A program made the translations under genes and the position numbers. Source: Chloroflexota bacterium (GTDB lineage: Bacteria > Chloroflexota > UBA6077). From it: 24,307 bases of DNA. The stretch covers positions 1-24,307 of the forward strand of contig JAJYKO010000003.1 in NCBI GenBank assembly GCA_021788565.1, read 5' to 3'. This document shows, piece after piece, positions 6,409 through 15,114 of the stretch; position 1 is the first letter of the stretch; each line of letters starts with the position of its first letter. The notes beneath the pieces were generated by a model that ran no database searches, had not been told where the DNA came from, and saw only the letters and a program-made list of their open reading frames with translations.

Positions 6409-9400
6409 CTACCACTTCTTTATCACTTCCCTGACAGCTAGAATGCCAGCCTCCTGGAATGGGCGGATGTTCACCTTGACCCCATCGTCGATGTCGGGAG
6501 CATACGGCCCCGGCCTTCCAGTCGCCTCCTCGCCCTTCCAGCGGCAGCGGATCCGGTACTTCAGCTCGTCGCCCCGCTCGATCTTCTCGATACGGTTGCG
6601 GAACTCCTCAACATCCTCGATCTGAAGCTGGATCTCGGTGACCCGGGTGTTCTCGCCACGGGCCCGCGCCCGTTCCTGGTCCGACCTGAGATGCTCGATC
6701 AGGCTGCCGGCATACTGGGCCCTGAGCTTCTGGAGGGTTTCCCTGCTGAGTTTGTGGTATAGCACGAACGCCTCGAAGGTGCGTTGCGGGGAGACCAGGT
6801 GCCAGGCAATGGGGCGCTGCTTGAACTGCTGGACATGGCGTTTAAAGAAGTCTCTGCGCAGCCAGTCTCCCAGGTCTCGGCCAACCCACTGACGGAACTC
6901 CCGCAGCGACCGCTCGGCGCCTTCCTCCCCGAAGTCTCCCGTCAGACGAAGCAGCAGTCGCTCCTGAGCCGTCGCCTCGTTCCCAATGTGCCCAAGCGGT
7001 ATGACCCCGTCGTTGGCCGCCAGTTCAGGGTCTAGGATTGCCCCATGTTCGTCTTCGTGATCGCCGTGGCTTGGCCAGCGATAACCAAGCATCCTGAGGA
7101 TCGACACGGAAGCGTAGTCCTCAAGATCCCGCTTAAACGCTGGTGGACAGCAGAGTCCCTCTTGGTCTCGCATCTCTTGGAGAAGCCAGTGAACCGATAA
7201 CGGATGAATTCTCAGTATCTGAGAAAGACCTTCAATCGTCGTTTCAGTAGGGATAGGAATGTGCACTCCCAGTTCCACGCCATCTTCGTCCTCGCTACCG
7301 TCATCGGGTCGAATGCTCGGTGAACCTTCGGAGGTCGCCTCATATATGTCCTTGAGCCGATTCTTCAACTCGGCGAGCGACTCATGGCTGAGACTAGCCT
7401 GAGCGTGGGCCTGCACGGAATGCCAGACTACGTTTGGAAACCGAACCTCAGGTAGAGCGTCGGGAACCTTATCGTAGGTTCTAAGGAATGGATTCCAGCC
7501 AGCCGGTGTCCCAACTTCGTCCGACATAGCTCGGACATCGGCATCATCCAGCTTGTACACCTCACATGATAAGGTCTCATTGGCACCCTCAAGAGCGTGT
7601 AACATCGCCTGACGTAGTTCGCTCTCTCCCTCTGCTTTGTACCACCGGTCTATCAGACTGACTGTGCCATCGGCTGCCTTCCGGGGCGCTCCATTTTCGG
7701 ATAAGTACTTGTCGGAACGGGGGCCGGCAAGAGCTTCGAGTTTGGCAACGTGGAAATCGCGTTCAACAGGATCTCTGGATATCAGAGCCTGCTTCAGCTT
7801 TACGCAACACCTGCCAATATCGACGAATCGATCCAAGGACTCGCTCGGCACTGGGAGGTTGGCGAAGTAGCCTTCGCGGAACTTCATGCTCTGTGTTACT
7901 ACTCGGAGCAGGTATGACACTGGACGAGTACATAAGAGTGCCAAATACGCCATTCGCGATTCGTTGCTGGTCGTGCCCAAAAACGCAGACGGAGAAACGT
8001 CACCGAACACCGCATCCTCTAGCAGTCTCGCTCCGAGGCTCCCTTGGCACATCAGGGTGTACGTCAGGCCTGGCCGAAAGAAATATCTCTTTTCAGTGTC
8101 CATCAGCATCCAGACGTTTGAATAGGGCCGCCCGGTCTTTGGATCAATCCGGCTCTTTATTCTTGCTCCATCGTTTTCCCAATCTACAACTACCCACCAC
8201 AGTCCACACCACTTTCGGTAGCCCCCGCCTTTTGCGTACCAAAACCAGCGACCGGCTGCAGGCGTGCCATCCACTAGCCTCCCGAAAGTACTGACTTCCC
8301 AGAAGCACCTGGTGAACTGATCGTTGTCGGCGGTTGCCAGGCCTTGCCGAACATCTGCGACCTGGCGGAGTCTCGAGGGGCTCTTTAGGAGTTCAAAGAA
8401 ACGAGGGCGCAGCCAGTGCACGAAGGGGGTTTCGGGGATCGCCACGAAGTCTGACTGCTTCGGCGTGGAGGCCACCGACCTGGCACGGCCCGCAATAGCC
8501 TCCCCCAGCAGCCGGTCCTTCTCGGCGGCCGACTTCGGCCCGATCAGCCGGAAGCCGGTCAGCTGGTGCTCCGGGATGGGCGGAGCGGCCCGCAGGGTGA
8601 ACAGGGTGGTATTCACCACCTCGCCGCCGATCTCCCCGAAGGCGCGTGGCCCCAGATGGGCGATGGTCTCCAGGGACGCCTCCTCCAGCACTCGCTTCCG
8701 CAGCCCCACGAAGGAGCGCAGGAACATCCACGACTGCTGGGTCACCATCCCCAGCCGCCCGTGCTGGTGGCAGAAGTCCATGCACCGGAGAATGAAGGCG
8801 GCATACACGTCACGCTTGCCGTCAGCATACTCTTTCGCCAGGAAGCTCTTGTATCCGGAGTTCAGACTGCCACTACCCTGATAGGGCGGGTTCGCCACGA
8901 CCACATCGTAGCGTCGTCCGAGGGCCTCAACCAGCCCCACACCCTTAGCCGCTTCCTGGCCGAACAAACGCTGTCCCAGATCCTCGCTTTGAGACTCCCG
9001 CTCGAACTCCTCACGCAGCCCGTCTAGAAGGTCTCGCTTCCATTGCTCCCACTGGGCGTCGTCCGATTCCCAATAGCTTCCCTTCTCGCGTTCGCGGCGC
9101 CTCTTCACAACTTCGTCCACGGCCCGCTCGGGGTGGAGCAGCGAGCCGAACTCCCGAACGTTCCTCAGCCCCTGCCAGATTCCCTTGACCAGATCCTCGA
9201 CCTCTCGGTCGCCCTGGAACCGGATCATGTACTGGGCGGGGGGCTCGTCGCCAGGCAGGAGGGCGTCAGCGGCAACGAGGTTGATGCGTCTCGGCCGGAA
9301 GTCGGGCCCGGCCAGCGCACAACCCTTTATGTAGAGGGCCAGCGCGGCGATCTGCACAGACCTCGGATCTATGTCGATTCCGTGAAGGTTTCGCTCCAGA

Positions 9401-10452
9401 ATGAGGCGTGGGATCTCCGACTCTGGCTCCTTCGCCTCCTCCCGGTACATATCCACCAACAGGTCGAAGGCCCGCACGAGGAAGTGACCACTGCCGCAGG
9501 CGGGGTCCATGAGGGTTACGTCACGCAGGCGACGGGGCGAACCCTCACCCTCTCCCTCTCCCAGAGGGAGAGGGGAATCATTCCCCAGCGGCTGATGGTT
9601 CACAAAGTAGGGCCAATTCGCTGAAAGCTCACTATCCGGGTGCATCTGCACCCAGAGAGCGCCCAGGGTGTTCTGGAGCAGGTAATCGACCATATATCGC
9701 TCGGTGTAGAGGCATGTGGCAGCCGCGATCTCCTCGGGTTTCTCCAGCTTTTCGCCCTTGCCCAACCGACCGTAGACCTCGTCCTTCTCCTGTGAGTTGT
9801 AGTACTGGTAGATCCACCCAAGGAACTCATCCTGAGCGAAACTATCGGTCGGGATTTCGGGGCTGTTAAGGACGTCGACGACCTGCTGAAGTACGGGCAA
9901 CAGCGGCAGCAAGGCCACCAATTCGGAGTCGGGATCGAAAAGAACCTTGATCCGTTCGGACAGGGCGATCCAGGCTCGATGAAGGGTCTCACGCCACACT
10001 TCCCGTGGATTGGTAGCCGCCGGCAGTTCGTTGCGAACTCGCCAGTACAGGGAGGAGGCTCCCCTGGTGGGGTCCTGGCGGATTGCCTGCTCCGGCTGGC
10101 CGCTCACGAGCAGCAAGTTTCGCTCTTCAAGGCAACGAAGACCAACTACCCTGTTCAGGAATGTAAATGCTGATTCTCGGATGTAGAACGCCATGGCATC
10201 GCGATGGCTCGCCCCGCCCTTCGTCTCTCGCTCGATCACGGCGGTAGCAGCCTCACGGACCCGCTGGTCCACCGCTGCCAGAATTCGCCCGCCAGGCACC
10301 GCTTGGATTCCGCTCTCGCGGATCCCCAGAGCCGTCAACTGCCTGCGGAAGTCATCTTCCAGGGCAGCACGTAGCTCCAGCACTTTCCGCTGAAGGATGC
10401 GGCGGACGGGTTGCGGGATACCGTTGTCGTGGGCAGCGGAGCTAACAGTCAC
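6409..10452 (-). CDS. pglX: PglX, BREX adenine-specific DNA methyltransferase
   Basis: PglX methylates an adenine in a short asymmetric site to mark self DNA and is required for BREX defence. From the chosen GTG start (10452, GGAGG five bases upstream) the protein has 1347 residues. The frame stays open to a TTG at 10521 (1370 residues), but that start has no Shine-Dalgarno. Motif I reads DPACGSGHF (about 316-324) and the catalytic motif NPPY is at about 521-524, as in N6-adenine methyltransferases of this family. The C-terminal half should hold the target-recognition domain. Two oddities: the insertion PLPLGEGEGEG just before motif I is encoded by a REP-like palindrome (9542-9575), and bases of about 7040-8330, in the specificity half, are visibly poorer in GC than the methyltransferase half, which suggests exchange of the recognition segment. 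Confidence 0.95.
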   Translation of the reverse strand: MTVSSAAHDNGIPQPVRRILQRKVLELRAALEDDFRRQLTALGIRESGIQAVPGGRILAAVDQRVREAATAVIERETKGGASHRDAMAFYIRESAFTFLNRVVGLRCLEERNLLLVSGQPEQAIRQDPTRGASSLYWRVRNELPAATNPREVWRETLHRAWIALSERIKVLFDPDSELVALLPLLPVLQQVVDVLNSPEIPTDSFAQDEFLGWIYQYYNSQEKDEVYGRLGKGEKLEKPEEIAAATCLYTERYMVDYLLQNTLGALWVQMHPDSELSANWPYFVNHQPLGNDSPLPLGEGEGEGSPRRLRDVTLMDPACGSGHFLVRAFDLLVDMYREEAKEPESEIPRLILERNLHGIDIDPRSVQIAALALYIKGCALAGPDFRPRRINLVAADALLPGDEPPAQYMIRFQGDREVEDLVKGIWQGLRNVREFGSLLHPERAVDEVVKRRREREKGSYWESDDAQWEQWKRDLLDGLREEFERESQSEDLGQRLFGQEAAKGVGLVEALGRRYDVVVANPPYQGSGSLNSGYKSFLAKEYADGKRDVYAAFILRCMDFCHQHGRLGMVTQQSWMFLRSFVGLRKRVLEEASLETIAHLGPRAFGEIGGEVVNTTLFTLRAAPPIPEHQLTGFRLIGPKSAAEKDRLLGEAIAGRARSVASTPKQSDFVAIPETPFVHWLRPRFFELLKSPSRLRQVADVRQGLATADNDQFTRCFWEVSTFGRLVDGTPAAGRWFWYAKGGGYRKWCGLWWVVVDWENDGARIKSRIDPKTGRPYSNVWMLMDTEKRYFFRPGLTYTLMCQGSLGARLLEDAVFGDVSPSAFLGTTSNESRMAYLALLCTRPVSYLLRVVTQSMKFREGYFANLPVPSESLDRFVDIGRCCVKLKQALISRDPVERDFHVAKLEALAGPRSDKYLSENGAPRKAADGTVSLIDRWYKAEGESELRQAMLHALEGANETLSCEVYKLDDADVRAMSDEVGTPAGWNPFLRTYDKVPDALPEVRFPNVVWHSVQAHAQASLSHESLAELKNRLKDIYEATSEGSPSIRPDDGSEDEDGVELGVHIPIPTETTIEGLSQILRIHPLSVHWLLQEMRDQEGLCCPPAFKRDLEDYASVSILRMLGYRWPSHGDHEDEHGAILDPELAANDGVIPLGHIGNEATAQERLLLRLTGDFGEEGAERSLREFRQWVGRDLGDWLRRDFFKRHVQQFKQRPIAWHLVSPQRTFEAFVLYHKLSRETLQKLRAQYAGSLIEHLRSDQERARARGENTRVTEIQLQIEDVEEFRNRIEKIERGDELKYRIRCRWKGEEATGRPGPYAPDIDDGVKVNIRPFQEAGILAVREVIKKW
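9542..9575. repeat. REP-like palindromic element inside pglX
   Basis: The + strand reads CCCTCACCCT, then CTCCCTCTCCC, then AGAGGGAGAGGGG. This is the CCTCACCC...CTCTCCC/GGGAGAGG palindrome commonly seen as a dispersed intergenic repeat in bacterial genomes. Here it lies in frame in pglX and is read as PLPLGEGEGEG, ten residues before methyltransferase motif I. Confidence 0.7.
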
Positions 10453-10547
10453 GACGGCCTCCACGGACAGGATTGTGACAATTCGAGATACCTGGACCTC
10501 ATCGACCAGATCGTTGCCCAAAGTCAGCTATAGCCGAAACTAGCTGC

Positions 10548-11225
10548 TTAGGACTCGGTAGTCAATTCGGTTGCTCCTGAGGGCTCTTGATACTGGGACA
10601 GTTCCAGGGCAATATGCTGCAATTGCTCTATCCACGATGCGAGTTCTGAGTACCGAATGGTAACCGATGGAAGTCGGATGTCGTCTTCTCCAATCGCTAG
10701 AAAGAGCGGTTGACCCACCGCCAGGACACCCTTTGCTATGTCCTTCTCGGTATGCTCAATAGCGTTGCGCATCTTGTCGATCCGGCTAGTAGCGTCTGTA
10801 GACAGCACCGGCAGTCCGCGAGGCACTACAGGACTGCCATCGGGCTTGCGAAGCCTCGCAGACTGAAGGGCTTTAACAAAGTTCATGGCGCGATGCATAG
10901 CATTGATGCAGTTCTCGAAATGTCCTACCGCATCGAATGGGAGGAGAACTAGTCCCTTTCTCTGTTTGGGTAGCTCCCGAGCAGCCTCAACGGCGACCTG
11001 GGCGTGGCCGTATTCGAAGACAGCCTTGTCAACCAGTCGCACCAGAGTGAGCCAGTAGGCTCTAGCAGGATGCTTACGCGGCGCTTTGCCAACGAACATG
11101 CTCACCATGGAGATTGGCAACAAGTCCTTCTTGAGGTCTGAAATGTCCGGCATGTTGACCCTGCTAGGCGGCCACTCGTCGCGATCACGGGCAATCGGAT
11201 TGGATACTGACATGTCTCGGATCAT
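10548..11225 (-). CDS. HEPN-like protein with RNxxxH motif, candidate RNase
   Basis: This 225-residue protein is not one I can name. It carries RNAIEH at 153-158, a match to the HEPN ribonuclease motif RNxxxH. The motif follows a helix-rich region with FENCINAMHRAMNFVKAL (about 103-120), where an acidic residue and helices typical of HEPN folds would sit. The ATG at 11225 was chosen because it has GGGGGG eight bases upstream; the longer frame to 11501 would overlap the ATPase gene with unlike sequence. It follows the SMC-like ATPase by 121 bases and precedes pglX, in the same direction. By analogy with other ATPase/HEPN pairs it could be an RNA-cutting effector released when the ATPase senses infection. 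HEPN assignment rests on the motif and predicted helices only. Confidence 0.6.
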   Translation of the reverse strand: MIRDMSVSNPIARDRDEWPPSRVNMPDISDLKKDLLPISMVSMFVGKAPRKHPARAYWLTLVRLVDKAVFEYGHAQVAVEAARELPKQRKGLVLLPFDAVGHFENCINAMHRAMNFVKALQSARLRKPDGSPVVPRGLPVLSTDATSRIDKMRNAIEHTEKDIAKGVLAVGQPLFLAIGEDDIRLPSVTIRYSELASWIEQLQHIALELSQYQEPSGATELTTES

Positions 11226-11264
11226 CGCTATTGTCCCCCCATGCATATGAGCACATCGAACGGA

Positions 11265-11288
11265 GAATCTGATGGCGGAGCCAGATTC
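11265..11288. repeat. Inverted repeat between the ATPase and HEPN-like genes
   Basis: GAATCTG (11265-11271) and CAGATTC (11282-11288) form perfect 7-base arms with a 10-base loop in the 121-base gap. No T-run follows. It may be a transcript-processing or stability stem between two genes needed in different amounts. Confidence 0.35.
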
Positions 11289-11346
11289 AGCCGCAAAGCA
11301 TGACGCCGAGTCCACGGAGATGCGCACCTCATCCGAGAGTATCTGC

Positions 11347-13824
11347 TTAGTTGGCCTTGCCCTTGTCGATGAGGCTCCAATTGAACTTCCCACAGCCGCA
11401 CCGTACGTTGGCAGCGGTGATCCCAAAGGTAGCAAGCCGAACCATCCCCCCGCACTTCGTGCAGGTGAACAGGGCAGACAGATCCTGGAACGCCTCGACA
11501 ACCGGGCGAAGGTCCTTCACCGAGAGGGCGTGCCAATTGTCGTAATGAACCGTCGCGTTCACAGCCCATTGTTCGGCGTTTGTCCTCTTGAAGATCGTCC
11601 CTGCAACGCTCTGAAGCTCCTGGAGATACGCCAGGGTCTCCTGATCGTTCCAGGAGTTGGCGGCCTTCTTAGCCTGCTTCAAGAGATTGTTGTACTCGCC
11701 AATCGCCGCGGGCAGGAAGTCTCCTAGCATCCACCGTCCGTTCAATCTGAACACAACCGGTGCCTGGAGAGCATCGCATACTGAACCAAAGAACTGCTCA
11801 GAACATCTTCTCAGCCGAGAAGCCGCCGCAGGAACATCGTTCTTCTTCAAGTCAGCGTCTATCAGGTTCCACAGGTCGGTCTCGTAGTTAACTTGAGGTC
11901 CATTGTCGACATCCCAGCTGTAGAACTCCACGGATCCCTTGGAGCCAACAACCCCTTCACTCTTCAGTTGGTACGCCCAGGTCTTGTCGTGAGTTGTGAT
12001 GAGGAACTGCCGGTCCGGAAAGCTCCTGGATAGCACCTGGCAGACCTGGCGGCGATGGTCGGCATCCACAGACATTACTACATCGTCTAGGACCGTCAAT
12101 TCGATCAAGTTCTTGTTCAAGCGTTCCGCCAGGGCCAGGTAGAGGCAGAGGCCCATGCTGTCCTGGTGCCCTTCGCTGTGCAAGGCGTGCGGCGGAAAGG
12201 TGCCGCGACCGAAGAAATCTACCTCCATTTCAAGGGCCGCCTCTTCAGGCCTGATCGTCGCCGTGAACTGTCCCTCGTCCAACTCGTGTAGCTGCCGGTA
12301 AAGGGCAACGAACCGGTCTTTGATCTCGTTGTAAAGCCGCCCGAGAACTTCGTCTCTGGCCTCAAGAAAGCTGGCGAGCAGGGAACTGCCCCTCTTGTGA
12401 GAGACCCCGGCCTTCCGAAGGGCAGTATCAGCGTCTTCCAGCCGTTTCAAGTTGATCTCAACCTGTATGAGGGACTGCCAGGCATCTTGTTCGGGAGTGG
12501 TCTCTGGGAAGGCTGCCCTGGCAGCGGCTTGAATCTGCTCCAGAAGCGTGCCGAGGTCGTCCGGAGCGAGCATCTGCGCGACCCGTTCGCTCCCGAGTCT
12601 CGGGTGGGGATATTTCTCCACCGCTGAGTACAGCGACGCCGAAAGCTCCTGAAGCGCGGCCTGCCAATCCTGCAGGGTCTGGATCCTATCCTTGGGGCCA
12701 ACGACCTGAGCGGCGGCAACCACCTTCTGAATACTCGGGATGGTGCGATTGACCACGGCCAGAAGACTGGAGGATAACGCCTCGATCTGTTTCTGGTGCT
12801 CCGCGGCGACTCCCGCGACTGCCAGGTGCTGAAGCAGATGCTCGCGCAGTTGACCGGACGGCCATGGCGTGTCGCAAAGGGGGCAGCTATCGCCGTCACC
12901 GAGCAATTCCAGGCCACGCCTGGTTAGCTCGACCCGCGACAGGGCGGTGATAAGTCGTGGCTCAGCCCGCACCGTATCCAGCAAGTCCCTGAGCCGTTTC
13001 TCCGTTGACAGCCTCTCCTCGCTTGACGGAGGCGACACTACCACCCGGAGGTTCTCGATGTCCTTTTCCAGGAGGCTGACGCTCATACCCTGGGAGTCAG
13101 CGACAGCTGCGGGCGGTTTGAGCCCTGATCGAACTTGATTGGAGGCGAGATCCTGGATGGGAGCACCGCCCAGAAGAGCTCTCCATCGATTGATCACGTC
13201 GACCACGGCGTCAGGGGCGAACTTTCGAATCCCGAGCGGGGAAATCACTCTGCCCTTCTCTTCTTCGAGCCTACGTCTCGCGGACTTCTCATCTTTCTCC
13301 AGGTCGTTCCGGACCCCGACGAGGGTCTTCCTGATCGTCTCGATCTCGGAGACGTTCAGCAGCTCCTGGATCTGCTGGGCCCGCGTTCCAGCCTCGGCCG
13401 TTATGTACTTCAGGATGTCTCGCCGAGTCAGGACATGCTGCCCACGCCGGGCCAGGCTCATCACCGCTTCCAATGCTGGGGACACAGACCCGCCGCACCC
13501 ATCGAGCGTGTTGGGGGTCGACATGCAACGCGTGATCTCAATGGGATCTTTCACCCCGGGGAGCCGTACGATAGCGCGAACCTTGGCCTCACCAGGAGTC
13601 TTTACGCAGTCTACGTGCGGACCATGCTTTCCCAGGGTGAGGCCACCGGTTCCCTTACCTGTCAGACGCGATATCCGGCCGGTAAGCAAGAAGTCGATGG
13701 CATCTACGACGGCACTCTTCCCTGAGCCGTTGGGTCCCCACACCACAAGATTCTGGCATTCGGGTTTCAGCACTAGGTGTCGGATCCCCCGGACGTTCTG
13801 GATCTCAAGCTCCTGGAGTTTCAC
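11347..13824 (-). CDS. SMC/Rad50-like AAA ATPase with zinc hook
   Basis: The 825-residue protein has an ABC/SMC head split by a mid-region with coiled-coil character. Walker A is GPNGSGKS (30-37), a zinc-hook-like CPLC is at 314-317, a signature-like SEGHQDS at 550-556, Walker B LTVLDD at 576-581 and an H-loop LITTHD at 608-613. After the head comes a 200-residue extension ending in a probable zinc ribbon (CTKC at 788-791 and CGC at 809-811). The extension also contains VNATVH, which recalls a HEPN RNxxxH motif without its arginine. It starts with GTG, nine bases after the small upstream gene, so the two are coupled. SMC-like ATPases with a CPxC hook occur in RloC and in the LmuB subunit of Lamassu. 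This one is shorter than typical SMC proteins and is not clearly either. It is probably the sensor or motor of the nested module. Confidence 0.85.
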   Translation of the reverse strand: MKLQELEIQNVRGIRHLVLKPECQNLVVWGPNGSGKSAVVDAIDFLLTGRISRLTGKGTGGLTLGKHGPHVDCVKTPGEAKVRAIVRLPGVKDPIEITRCMSTPNTLDGCGGSVSPALEAVMSLARRGQHVLTRRDILKYITAEAGTRAQQIQELLNVSEIETIRKTLVGVRNDLEKDEKSARRRLEEEKGRVISPLGIRKFAPDAVVDVINRWRALLGGAPIQDLASNQVRSGLKPPAAVADSQGMSVSLLEKDIENLRVVVSPPSSEERLSTEKRLRDLLDTVRAEPRLITALSRVELTRRGLELLGDGDSCPLCDTPWPSGQLREHLLQHLAVAGVAAEHQKQIEALSSSLLAVVNRTIPSIQKVVAAAQVVGPKDRIQTLQDWQAALQELSASLYSAVEKYPHPRLGSERVAQMLAPDDLGTLLEQIQAAARAAFPETTPEQDAWQSLIQVEINLKRLEDADTALRKAGVSHKRGSSLLASFLEARDEVLGRLYNEIKDRFVALYRQLHELDEGQFTATIRPEEAALEMEVDFFGRGTFPPHALHSEGHQDSMGLCLYLALAERLNKNLIELTVLDDVVMSVDADHRRQVCQVLSRSFPDRQFLITTHDKTWAYQLKSEGVVGSKGSVEFYSWDVDNGPQVNYETDLWNLIDADLKKNDVPAAASRLRRCSEQFFGSVCDALQAPVVFRLNGRWMLGDFLPAAIGEYNNLLKQAKKAANSWNDQETLAYLQELQSVAGTIFKRTNAEQWAVNATVHYDNWHALSVKDLRPVVEAFQDLSALFTCTKCGGMVRLATFGITAANVRCGCGKFNWSLIDKGKAN

Positions 13825-13833
13825 CGCACCCTC

Positions 13834-14013
13834 TCACTTCTCTGCGATAGCATCGGCGATGGCCGCCGACTTGGAGAAGCCGCCACTCTCGCGAAGTTCC
13901 TTGAGCCTGGAAACCGTCTCTGGATCGAACTCATCCTTTGCCTCGATGCTGACAACCATGGCGTCCAGAATCTGATCCAGGAGGGACCTCTCAACGGTTA
14001 CTTCCTCTGTCAT
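13834..14013 (-). CDS. Small 59-residue protein coupled to the SMC-like ATPase
   Basis: An ATG at 14013 with a strong Shine-Dalgarno (AAGGAGGCG, GGAGG seven bases away) opens a 59-codon frame ending TGA at 13836-13834. It begins MTEEVTVERSLLDQILDAMV and ends AIADAIAEK. The protein looks like two or three amphipathic helices, slightly acidic, with no cysteine. Its stop is nine bases from the GTG of the ATPase, and no other gene occupies these bases. I do not recognise the family. Size and position fit an adaptor, an inhibitor of the ATPase or effector, or an antitoxin-like partner. Confidence 0.75.
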   Translation of the reverse strand: MTEEVTVERSLLDQILDAMVVSIEAKDEFDPETVSRLKELRESGGFSKSAAIADAIAEK

Positions 14014-14082
14014 TGCTTCGCCTCCTTGTTGGACCCACCTTGGAAAGCAAGGGGTGAAACGCGCCGAGTCTTCAGATGCGAT

Positions 14083-15042
14083 TCAAGATGGCTGCACGGA
14101 CTCCGCCACCCCACCATCGCCGTCAATGCGTTTAGGTCTCGCATTAGCGAGTCGGTTCGCTGCGTCAATCGCCTCACCTGCCCATTCAGCCGTGACCCTT
14201 ATTCCTTTGTCGCCGTGAGCGACCTTGTTCCTTCTGGGAAACGTACGTCTGATAAGGGCTATGGGGTCGATTTTCTTGTCAGAAAGAAACACGTTGGTAG
14301 GCAGATCGTAGAGGCTCTGCACAAGGATCAACAGCTTGTCATTGTGAATGTTCTTGGTCCACTCTCTGGCCGTGTCCTCTGTGATACTCATCCGCTGTCG
14401 GAGGGCGGCGGCAACCAAATCGTTCAGGTAGATCTCACAGGCGATAGCTGCGTTCATTAGCGCCATCGTGTAGTCTCGCTGTCGAAAGAAACGCCTGGCA
14501 TCCATCACCAGTTCGAATGCGAGGGATGTCTCATTGCCATTGACTACTTGCTTCGCTACTTCGCGCCAGTCGTCTCCGTTCAGAGAGCCCACTCCATCAA
14601 GGTTGATGGAATTGGTCGACCACCAAGGCAGCGCCCTTCCAGCTGCATCGACATACTCATGTGCAACAGTGCCGACGTGGACATCAACACCAGTAATGTC
14701 GGTTGCTGCCCTAACCTGCCGCAGAGTCGCGCTTATGGCTGCAAGAGCTGGGAGTTCGAAACGGGTCCGGTCAAACTTCTTGGGCTCGACGGATTTCACT
14801 TTGCGCTTGACCACGGCCTTGATGGAATGGAGAGTATGGTAGTGAACCTGACGCTCTCCAATTTCGTTCGCGTCTGCACCTGCGACCGGCTCGGAATAGG
14901 ACATCTCGTCAATGACGGGAACGATGCGCACTGTCGCCCCCTCGATTTCGACGTCAAAGGGATCAAGCTGCGTCCTGAGTGAAGAGATGGGAACCCCATA
15001 TGGTGGTAGGATCTCGTGCGTGAACGTCGCCGTTACGAGCAT
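14083..15042 (-). CDS. Protein with C-terminal HEPN-like domain (RNKVAHG)
   Basis: In this 319-residue protein the first 165 residues form an unrecognised domain with beta-strand-like character. The C-terminal half (about 175-300) reads like an ApeA-type HEPN domain: FRQRDYTMALMNAAIACEIY (187-206), where Glu203 could be the conserved acidic residue, and RRNKVAHG (270-277) containing R-N-K-V-A-H, the RNxxxH ribonuclease motif. The ATG has GGAGG about ten bases upstream. The gene stands between the DUF3800 gene and the small ATPase-coupled gene, with 69 quiet bases before the latter. A palindromic promoter region lies just upstream but points the other way. The N-terminal domain could recognise a phage product, with the HEPN half as effector; this is inference. 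Some HEPN proteins of this type bind nucleic acid without cutting it. Confidence 0.65.
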   Translation of the reverse strand: MLVTATFTHEILPPYGVPISSLRTQLDPFDVEIEGATVRIVPVIDEMSYSEPVAGADANEIGERQVHYHTLHSIKAVVKRKVKSVEPKKFDRTRFELPALAAISATLRQVRAATDITGVDVHVGTVAHEYVDAAGRALPWWSTNSINLDGVGSLNGDDWREVAKQVVNGNETSLAFELVMDARRFFRQRDYTMALMNAAIACEIYLNDLVAAALRQRMSITEDTAREWTKNIHNDKLLILVQSLYDLPTNVFLSDKKIDPIALIRRTFPRRNKVAHGDKGIRVTAEWAGEAIDAANRLANARPKRIDGDGGVAESVQPS

Positions 15043-15080
15043 CTGGGATGTACCTCCACTTGGAACCGCCTAGGGCGCCA

Positions 15081-15108
15081 TTGACAAGCATGCTTAGCAT
15101 GCTATACT
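15081..15108 (+). promoter_or_regulatory. Near-consensus promoter with tandem AGCATGCT operator, opposing the operon
   Basis: TTGACA (15081-15086) and TATACT (15103-15108) are 16 bases apart, by far the best sigma-70-like promoter I see in the island. The spacer consists of two copies of the self-complementary octamer AGCATGCT (15087-15094 and 15096-15103) separated by one T, a typical two-dimer repressor site. It points to the + strand, away from the HEPN-like gene at 15042 and into the 3' end of the DUF3800 gene. A second TTGACA occurs at 15108-15113. Confidence 0.6.
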
Positions 15109-15114
15109 TGACAT

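Noticed and set aside
9541..9576. Short repeat in pglX as a CRISPR or tandem array
   Set aside because: Only a single palindromic unit with no spacers. No CRISPR array, tRNA or rRNA was seen anywhere in the window.
11226..11501. Longer start of the 225-aa HEPN-like protein at 11501
   Set aside because: It overlaps the end of the ATPase gene in another frame with arginine/serine-rich shadow sequence. The ATG at 11225 has a clear Shine-Dalgarno.
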